Shown: positions 56,101 to 64,000 of the stretch, piece by piece | How the letters are laid out: each line of letters opens with the position of its first letter | How positions within the stretch are numbered: position 1 is the stretch's first letter | Assembly: GCA_022059125.1 (NCBI GenBank) | Contig: JAEUWY010000012.1 | Coordinates: 186,001-250,000, forward strand | Direction: 5' to 3' | DNA: 64,000 nucleotides | DNA from: Corynespora cassiicola | Lineage: Eukaryota; Ascomycota; Dothideomycetes; Pleosporales; Corynesporascaceae | Program-made: the position numbers and the translations under genes | Notes under the pieces: generated by a model | Told to the model about the DNA's origin: nothing | Databases searched by the model: none | The model's input: the letters and a program-made list of their open reading frames with translations, nothing else

Positions 56101-59100
56101 GCGCGGTATAAAAGCTTAATTTATAGTAAATAAAATAAGTAATATATTTAGCAGCGTTTAATTTTAAAGTAAAATATTACTTAAAAAAAATAAATTCTAC
56201 AGATAGCTTTTTACAAAAAACAGATTATATATAAAAAAATCTACTGCTAATTTAATTATTATTTACTTTATAGAATAAATTATTAGTAAAAAATATAGTT
56301 AGCGGAGTAAAAAAATCTGCGAATAAGTACAGTTTATTAAATATATATAAAATATATATTATCTCTGTTTGCAGAACTAGTTAGATTTCTACTACTAATA
56401 CTATAAAATATATACTATATATACTATATTTATTAGCTAAAGTACTAGTTAGTAGCAAACTTATAAAAGTAGAGTTTTAATTACTTATTTAAATTCTGCG
56501 TTAGCTATAGTAAAAAAACACTTTTACTTAAAAGCAGATTATAAGTTTAAATAATAAAAATAGTATTTAAAAACGTAGTAAAGCGCACGTTTAGCGTTTA
56601 GATAAAAAAAAAATTTTAAAATATAATAGTAGAGTATACGTTCTAAACAAACTAGCTATTAAATAAAAAATTTTATTTTAAAACTATAATATATATATAG
56701 CAGACTATTTTAACGTACGTAGAACGCTAAAGCTAATTAAAAAAATCTATTATTAGTTTTTTATTAGTAAAAATATTTAAAATTACGTAAGAACTTACGC
56801 TGTATACTAAAAAAATAAAACTTTAAAATACAGTAAATGTAAAAAGCTATTACTACTACTAGTATCTAAGAATATTTTTAAAAAAGTAATACTAAATTTT
56901 ATTACTAGCTTATTTTTAGTAAAGAATCTCTTAAAAAACGCGTTTAATATAATTTTTATAATAGTATACTATTTTTTAAAAATAGTTTTCTATATACTAG
57001 CTTTAAAAATATAAAATATAAAACAGTTCGCAGAAGCTTACTTTGTAAATATTATATTAAAGTTTAGAATATAGAAAAGTATTATATTAAACAGAGAAGT
57101 TATTTTTACTTCTAAGTTTTAAACAGAAATATACTACTAACTATAAATAAAGTATAAATTAAGTACTGTTTTCTATCTGCAGACAGACAGATAAACTAAA
57201 TACTAAAACTAAATACTAGAATAATATTTTCAGATATTTATTTTATTATTTTAAAGTAATTAGGTATAACTTTTACTAATAGTATAATTTATTTATAATA
57301 ACTTAGTATACGAATTTACGAAAATTATGCTTTTTTACACAGTTTATAGTAAAAACTTTTTACTTACTAAACTTTCTAAAAACAGCAGGCTAAAAAAAAA
57401 AATATTAAATATAATTAATAGAGTTAAGCGTATATATAGCGTAAAAACAGTATTTATAAAGCACTTAGAAAAAGCACAGAAATATTAATACTAGTACTAT
57501 AACTAAAAATATAAATATAAGACTTTCTGCCTAGAAAATTAAGTACTATTTAGTACTAAATATATAAATTTAGTATAATAACTAAGCAGAAAGCTTACTA
57601 GTAAATTTATTAGTTTATTTAGAATTTAAAGTGCAGTTGGATCGCAGGCATACTACTTATTTCTACTATTTTTATATTATATTTATAATATATTTTATAT
57701 TTTTTTACTAAAGCGATAGAAACTAAAACTAAAAAAAAAAAAAGATAATACACACTTTTCTAATATTACACTAAAAAAAAAAAATTTAGAAAATAGAAAA
57801 AATTTTTAGAAAACGTTTAAAAAAAAGTTAACTATAATATTTACTCTGCTAGAAAAGATACGATAATTTCTAGAATATATAAACTTTAGTTTTAAACTTT
57901 AAAAATATAAAAGATTTAGTTTGTAACTATAAATTAGAACTAAAATTTTTATATATAAAAAAAAAATATATATATATATAAACTATATAAAGATCGCACT
58001 AAAACCGCATATTAAAATAGTAAAAAATTACTAGCTTAGAGTCTATAGATACTATATATAAAAATAGCGCTAAACTAGCGCCGCACCTACTAAAATATAA
58101 ATTATTACTTTTTTTTATTTTTTTTTCTGCTAGACAGACTATTTCTACTTTTTTTTTTAGAGTTATTTTTAGATTTAAAATTAGACTTATCTAGCCTACT
58201 ACTAGTACTACTACTTTATAAATATATTAGTATATATTATAAATATATTATAGACGTAAATTTATTATATAGGTTAAGTAGCTAATAATCTGCTTAAACG
58301 CACTCGCGATATAATACTACTTAACTAAAATTAACTTAAAAAATTACGCTAACGTAGTAAATACTTAAATAGTAATTTTTAAAAGTATACTACTGTAAAC
58401 AGTAACGTAGTAGTAATTAGTAAACTTAAAATTAAATTAGCGCTAGTAATATATAAGTTTAATACTAGCTGTAATTATAGTAGTATTAGTTTTAAATATA
58501 GTAGTAGTAGTAATAGTAGTATTATAGCGCGTATAAAATTTGTATAAATAATTTAAGTAACTGTTAAACTTTTAAAAAATTTGTAAATATTAGCTAAAGC
58601 GTACTTATAACATATAATATTAAAGTTATTTATAACTATATAACTACTATAGTTACTTTTAACGTAATACTCGTACTAATAGTACTTAAATATTTTATAA
58701 AGTTTTATCTGCTTTATAACGTTCTGCGCGTAATATATATATATTATATATACTATAATAATATTTATATATTTTTTAGTGTTAGATTATATAAAAAGGC
58801 GCGTATTACAGAAATACGTCTTTTTAATATATTTAAAGTTAAAATAGTAAACTATAATAAAAGTAATAAACTTACGCTTTAAATATAGTATAAAAATATT
58901 TTAAAAGTGCTAAACACGAGTAAAGCAAAAGCGCTGTTATTTATATACTACTTTTATAGCTTATTTTTACTAAATTTTTAAAATATAAAACAGTAAACAG
59001 ACTTTATTATAATATAATAAATATTATAAGATTAGACATGCGACGCGTAAACGTACTATATATAATATATACGTAAAGCGCGTTAGAAGCGTAGACACAG

Positions 59101-59203
59101 AATATATTTTTAAATACTTTTTTTCTTTTTTAAAATAAAAGTAAAAGTTTTTTATTAAAGTTAATAGATTACTGCTAGAAACTGCAGCTAGAAAAAAAAA
59201 TTC

Positions 59204-59409
59204 TATAATAAATATTACAGAATTTCTGCTATTCTGTATTTATATTAGCGTGTAAAGTAAGTAAGCTGTGTAAAATCTGCGCTTAACACGCGCTTAAAAC
59301 GCAATAAGTATTATTTTTAAAACTACTATTAATATATTATTTAAGCTATTTTTTTATTATTAATCTTAGTGTGAAGCAAATACTATTACTTAAAGCTAGA
59401 TTCTTTACA
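59204..59409 (+). repeat. 3' LTR (206 bp)
   Basis: Begins TATAATAAATATTACAGAAT and ends CTTTACA. It is the same length as the left LTR and is followed by AAAAT, the target duplication. The preserved CA end suggests the original LTR ended in CA. Confidence 0.88.
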
Positions 59410-59736
59410 AAAATACTAACTACTACTAATACTTTTAAAATATATTTCTAAATACTTTATTTTAGGATTTAGAAATATAAAATATACTGTTTAAAAAAAC
59501 TAAAGTTACTAAATATACTATTTAAAATTTATTTTAGAAATATATAGTTAAATGTTATACTAAGCTATTTTTTAAAATATATAAAATATACTACTTTAAA
59601 CTAATTAAAAACTTTATAATAAAGTTATTTTAGTAATAATTTAGTGTAAAGCTCTGCAGCGTAGTTAAAAGTTAAACTAACTAAAAATAAAATATATAAA
59701 AAAATATATAATAAATAAAATAAGATATATACTAAT

Positions 59737-59942
59737 TATAACAAATATTACGAGATTTTAGCTATTCTGTATTTATATTAGCGTATAGAGTAAGTAAACT
59801 ACGTAAAACCTACGCATAACACACACTTTAAAAATAATAAATATTATTTTTAGAATTACTATTAATATATTATTTAAGCTAATTTTTTATAATTAATTTT
59901 AGTATAAAATAAATACTATTATTTAAAGCTAGATCTTTTATA
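59737..59942 (+). repeat. Solo LTR of the same family (206 bp)
   Basis: Begins TATAACAAATATTACGAGAT and ends TCTTTTATA, aligning along its full length to the other two LTRs. It lies 327 bp to the right of the complete element with no attached internal region. The flanking five bases (CTAAT and TTTTT) do not match. Confidence 0.85.
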
Positions 59943-62199
59943 TTTTTAAAATTTTATATATATAAAAAAACTATAGCTATTTAAAAAAAATTTAGTTAAA
60001 ATTTTTTTATAATTATATAGTTAATATAAAAGAAAATTCTCTGTTTTTCTCTACTGTTTCTATTTTATTATTAACAAACAGTAAGTATATTATTTTATTT
60101 CTATTCTATTTTAGTTAGCACGTACTATCTATCGCGTAATTTTATATATTTTATAATACTATTTTATTACGTAATATAACGTTAACACGTAACCTACGCT
60201 TTTACTTTAAATAATAATAAATACTTATTCTAATAATTCTCTCTACTTTTAATTTATAATAACTATAACTATAACTGTACAACTTTTAGACGTATTTTTA
60301 GCTTTTAATTCTTTGTGCCTGCGTCGCGCAGTTTATATAATCGCCGCTACCCGTATACGCAGTTATATAAACATTACAGCAGAGTTATATATAGTATAGT
60401 TACGTATAGTATAGCTTACAGTTATAGCAAGAGCTTAAAAGAAGAGATTAGATTAATATGTGCTTTAGTTATAGCAAAGGCCTGAAAAAGAAGATGTAAT
60501 TAACTAAGTAAAAGAACTGTTAACGCTGAAAGTTACCTATAAATACTGTTTTTTATAACTACTATTACGTAATTCGCGATTACTGTCGTATATTAGTAGT
60601 TACTTAGATATAAAGTATATATAATATATAGGTTGCTGCTGCTGCTGCTGCTGCTGCTTAAACTACTACTTTTTTTTTTAGCGCTTTTAGAAGCTTATAA
60701 AGAAGAGCTATCTGCTAAGTAGAATATCTAAATAAAAACGCTGCGTAACAGAGTTAAAATTTAAATTTTAATCTATTATTAGTACTAAAAACTTTAGCTA
60801 AAATTTTAGCTAAAGCTTTATTTAAAGTTTTAAAAAAAAGTTATTTTTACTATAGACTAAAATTATTAAAATAATACTAACTACGCTAAGTATAGCTGTA
60901 GAAATTAGAGCTTTACAGATTATTACAGCTATTATAACTATTATAGTTATATTACTACGCTACGTTAACTGTAAGCTATTCTAGTTCTATAAAATAGCTT
61001 ACTTATAATAAAAAGTTTTAATTAAAATAAGATATTTTTTCTATAATTTAAAAAAGCTGTAATTTTAGAATTTTTATTAAAAGTTTATTTTATATAGTTT
61101 TAGTATAGTAAACAGTATTTCTATATTTATAGATATTAGAATTAAAATCTACAGCTTAATGTTAAGGCTGTGCTATAGGCTATGAGCGAGACTAGAAAGC
61201 AAGTAGCTGCTTAAGTTAATTCTTAGAGATAAGTACTGGTAGAGTCACGTAAGTAAAACGATGTGCGATATACTGTACAGGTCTCTATATTAGTAATAGA
61301 GTATAATAGATTAATAGTTAATTCTAAACGATAGATTTGCTAATAAAGTAAATATAATTATAAAGTATAATTGTGCGAACTATATACTTAATAGTAACCG
61401 CGCTTACTTATACCTATTATAAACACTTACTATTAGTGCTCGTGAGCGCTTACTTTGCTAAAGCGTAAGCTCTAAATTATATATCTTTTTTAGTTACGTA
61501 ATGTGGTACAGCAGTTCCTCCTCAGGCGCGTAATTATATATATAATTAGAGCCGCGCTTTTGATGTTGCCTGCCCGGATCCTCCTAAAACCGTATTATAA
61601 CACTATTTTTTTTTTTCTAGAATTTATCCTCGAATTATATAACTAATTAGTAGTTTTGCTTATAAACGCCGTTGCCCCGCATCTTATAAGTATAACTAGT
61701 ATATTATATTTTCTAACTTTTAAGTATGTTGTATTTGTTTTACGTCCAAAATTCGTCGCATAAACATTATTTCTTCTTTTTTTTATAACAAGTATTTTGC
61801 TTTTAGTTAAAATTGCTTTATTATATCTAATTCTCGCCTAAAGTGTACTAAGTGTACTAAACTTAGTCGCCTCTGCGTAAGCTTGTTGTAGAAGTCGCTT
61901 AACCATACTCGTAACAAGTATTAAAAAAAAGTAAATAAAGATAAAAAGTTATTAGCGCAGGTAATATCTTAGTTAATATAGAATAAAAAGATATTAAAAT
62001 AAGCTGAAGAGCGTGCGAAGAAGAAAGCGCTCTATCTAGTATTAGAGATAGAAGAGAATAGCGAGTTAGACGCCGCTTAATCTATAAACTGTTCTGCTGC
62101 TAATACTCTAGTTAGATTTTTACCTGCAATATAGTTTATAATAAACTTTATTAATTCCGCTGTTGCTTTTTTTAATAATAGTCTAACAGTATTAAGTAA
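59943..62199. repeat. AT-rich island, unassigned repeats
   Basis: Highly AT-rich, with partial recovery of GC near 61140-61600. It contains a GCT microsatellite (60633-60658) and two related 30-bp direct copies starting AGTTATAGCAA near 60420 and 60466. The part around 61200-61620 could hold the 3' LTR of the minus-strand element to the right, but no second copy is in the window to prove it. Confidence 0.6.
60633..60658. repeat. (GCT)n microsatellite
   Basis: About eight perfect GCT units inside AT-rich sequence. RIP targets CpA on each strand. The GCT strand contains none, and its complement reads AGC repeats with CpA at each unit junction, so survival here suggests a young or unaffected tract. 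Confidence 0.85.
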
Positions 62200-64000
62200 T
62201 TTCTAAAGTTAGTTTCTAGTTTCTATATATTCTCGGACTCAGGGTAACCTTTCTATTTAACTAGGTATTCTCGTTCTCTAGGTGATTGTTAATATACTTT
62301 TACCTTCTTAACTTTGAATTTAACTTCTTTCTCTATTTTGTAGTAGAAGTGTTTTTAGACTGGTGTTTCGGCGTCGGCGGGTTCTAATAGTAACACGTAG
62401 AATACTAGGTGTATTCTAGTATTAGTAGAAAGTTAAAGTTTATAGTTAACTAGTCTTTTTTGTTCTAGAATTAAAAATAGTCCGACTTTAACGTGATCTA
62501 ATTTTTTACTTAGTTATGTTGTTTAAAAATTTCTCGTAAGAAGATACACTTTATCCCCTCTTTTTAGCTGAGGTGCTATTTTTTATTTCTAGTTAATATA
62601 AGAAATGGTCTTGCGTTGTGCTGTTTTAATATTCTTCTGTAATTATTTGTAAAGTTTTTATAATTCTTCTAATTTATCTATTACTTAACTTGCAACTAGC
62701 TTGATTCGTTCTTTTTTAATTTTTAGTAATAGAAAATTTAGATATATTCTGTGTAATGCGTAATAAGGAGATTATTTTATTATTACTGATTCTCTGTTGT
62801 TAAATACGAGTTGTGCTATAAATAGTAGTAATACCTAATTATTCTGTTTTTAGTTGCTATACATCCGTAGGTATGTTTTTATAGTCTGGTTTGTTTTTTC
62901 TATTTAACCGTCTGTCTGTGGATAGTATACTATTAATAATTTTTTTTTTATTTTGATAGCTGATATTAATGTTGTCTAATAGTTTAACGTGAAGAGCTTG
63001 TCTCTGTTACTAATAATTAATTAAAGTAATCTGTAATATCTAACTACGCGATCTAAAATAATCTGTGCTAGTTCTAGTACAGTATAGTTATTTTTGAATA
63101 GAATTATCTCTGCGTATTTTATAAATCTGTCCACAACTACTAAAATAGTATTATAGAGTACTTTAGAAACTAGGTTATAGAACGTTAGTAGTCTAGTAAT
63201 AAAGTTTATAGTAATATCTGTTTAGAGTTTATCTAGTATTTCTACAGCTTATAGCTCTCTGTACTAAGCGTGTATACTATGCTTATTCTTTTAATATATT
63301 ATATATTTTTTAATAAACTTCGCTACTTTGTTTTTTAATTCAGAAATATTATACGTTTATTGTATTAGTTTAATTGTCTGTTTAACACTTAAATATCCGT
63401 GTAATAGATTTTTGTAATACTGCTAGATAATAGTTTAATAAAGTTCTTCTAGTACTTATTAATATACTGTTATAATAAGGTTGATACTGCGTGCTGGTTC
63501 TAAAGTACTGTTTAGTACTTACTTAAAAATAGCAGCTTTGTTCGTTGACTTAGTTTCTGCAATATCTGTTTTTTAGCTTAAAACGTCTGCTTTTCTGTTT
63601 TCTTTACCTGATGTGTAGATAATCTTAAATTTATATTGTTCTAGTTTTTCACTCTATCTAGTATGTTGTTAGTCTAATAGTTTAGTTGTTATAAATGTTA
63701 TTAGATTTTTATAGTCTGAATATACTATAAGTTCTGAACAGCTTTCTGCATAGATTCTCTAATATTTAAAAAAGTCTACTATAGTAAGTAATTCTTTATC
63801 GTAAATATTGTAATTTTCTTTAGCTCTGCTAAACTTTTTTAAGTAATAGGCAATCGGGTGCTATTTACTTTTTTTTTTTTAATTAATACATGCTTCTATC
63901 ACTAGGTCTGATGCATCTGTTTCTATGCATAAAAGTTTTCTACTAGTAAAAGATATAAGAACTGGTAGTAATATACTTGCTTCTTTGAGTGTTTTAAAAG
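62200..64000 (-). mobile_element. Second Ty3/gypsy pol, minus strand, runs off the right edge
   Basis: On the minus strand, RNase H motifs are readable at about 63660-63925: ETDASD, then ENYNIYDKELLTIVDFFKY and YSDYKNLITF. The integrase end lies at about 62880-63010: NRDKLFTLNY-stop-TTLISA and VYYPQTDG-stop-IEKTNQT. Stops replace expected Trp and Gln codons, consistent with RIP, but the motifs are better preserved than in the left element. Reverse transcriptase should lie beyond position 64000. Confidence 0.82.

Larger units (their letters stand above)
52922..59409 (+). mobile_element. RIP-decayed Ty3/gypsy LTR retrotransposon
   Basis: A complete 6488-bp element bounded by two 206-bp LTRs, flanked on both sides by AAAAT (52917-52921 and 59410-59414). 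Plus-strand remnants appear in gypsy order. Reverse transcriptase lies at about 55100-55450, with a degraded IDYRxLN-like region and a YLNN active-site relic where YLDD is expected. An RNase H start (ETDA) lies near 55865. An integrase C-terminal half is at about 57095-57240 (FTSKF, LQTDR-stop-TKY). A polypurine tract (59190-59200) precedes the right LTR. Stops fill every frame, so it is inactive. The region after integrase (57600-59200) has no identified content. Confidence 0.88.

Noticed and set aside
59943..64000. CRISPR-like or tandem array
   Set aside because: The repeats are LTRs, a microsatellite and two 30-bp copies. Spacing is irregular and the organism is a fungus.
52000..64000. Mitochondrial DNA insertion or a centromere
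   Set aside because: AT-richness alone would allow either, but gypsy pol remnants and LTRs explain the sequence. No mitochondrial gene was recognised, and a centromere cannot be judged from sequence.
1..64000. tRNA and rRNA genes
   Set aside because: No convincing cloverleaf with A and B boxes and no rRNA sequence was seen. A covariance-model scan would be needed to exclude tRNAs.

Overview
The window looks like a chromosome segment of a filamentous ascomycete (Pezizomycotina, probably Dothideomycetes). Genes are split by short introns of about 47-120 nt with GT..AG ends and CTGAC/CTAAC-type branch points. Housekeeping genes are typically fungal (DCP2, CTU2/NCS2, IBA57/CAF17, PTM1-type GOST, mitochondrial bS6, glycine-cleavage H). 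The last 12 kb is extremely AT-rich DNA full of transition-mutated Ty3/gypsy retrotransposon, as expected from repeat-induced point mutation (RIP). All gene models were made by eye: splice sites were chosen so that the reading frame and the family consensus both continue, and each total was checked for divisibility by three.

Layout. 0-10.4 kb: a small CUE-domain protein, then four genes that could form a small-molecule metabolism group (short-chain dehydrogenase, FAD monooxygenase, MFS sugar-type transporter, cytochrome P450 with a GC-AG intron). 10.5-12.1 kb: a decayed dispersed-family pseudogene and an AT-rich transposon scar. 12.1-31.7 kb: a housekeeping block with a 2OG-Fe(II) oxygenase, IBA57, PTM1-like, CTU2, a frameshifted membrane protein, a DUF4112 protein, DCP2, GcvH, mitochondrial bS6, a MARVEL-like tetraspan protein and a Zn2Cys6 regulator. 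31.9-51.9 kb: an accessory block of secreted and catabolic genes. It holds a GHL6-like putative glycosidase with a bacterial-looking N-terminus, a class III GH18 chitinase, a small membrane protein, a secreted intradiol dioxygenase, a DLH/YcjY-like hydrolase, a broken type II NADH dehydrogenase, a salicylate-hydroxylase-like enzyme, a BTB protein, a TauD-type dioxygenase and a small cysteine-containing secreted protein. 51.9-64 kb: the AT-rich island. It holds one complete LTR element (206-bp LTRs, 5-bp target duplication), a related solo LTR and a second Ty3/gypsy pol on the minus strand running off the right edge.

The accessory block has the look of a plant- or litter-associated lifestyle: extracellular cleavage of catechols, hydroxylation of salicylate-like aromatics, chitin and glycan hydrolysis, and a possible effector beside a RIP island. 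These links are inference from gene content. Limits: no alignments or searches could be run. GC statements are visual. Functions are family-level. Three apparent one-base frameshifts around 18.8-19.3 kb could be sequence errors or real lesions.
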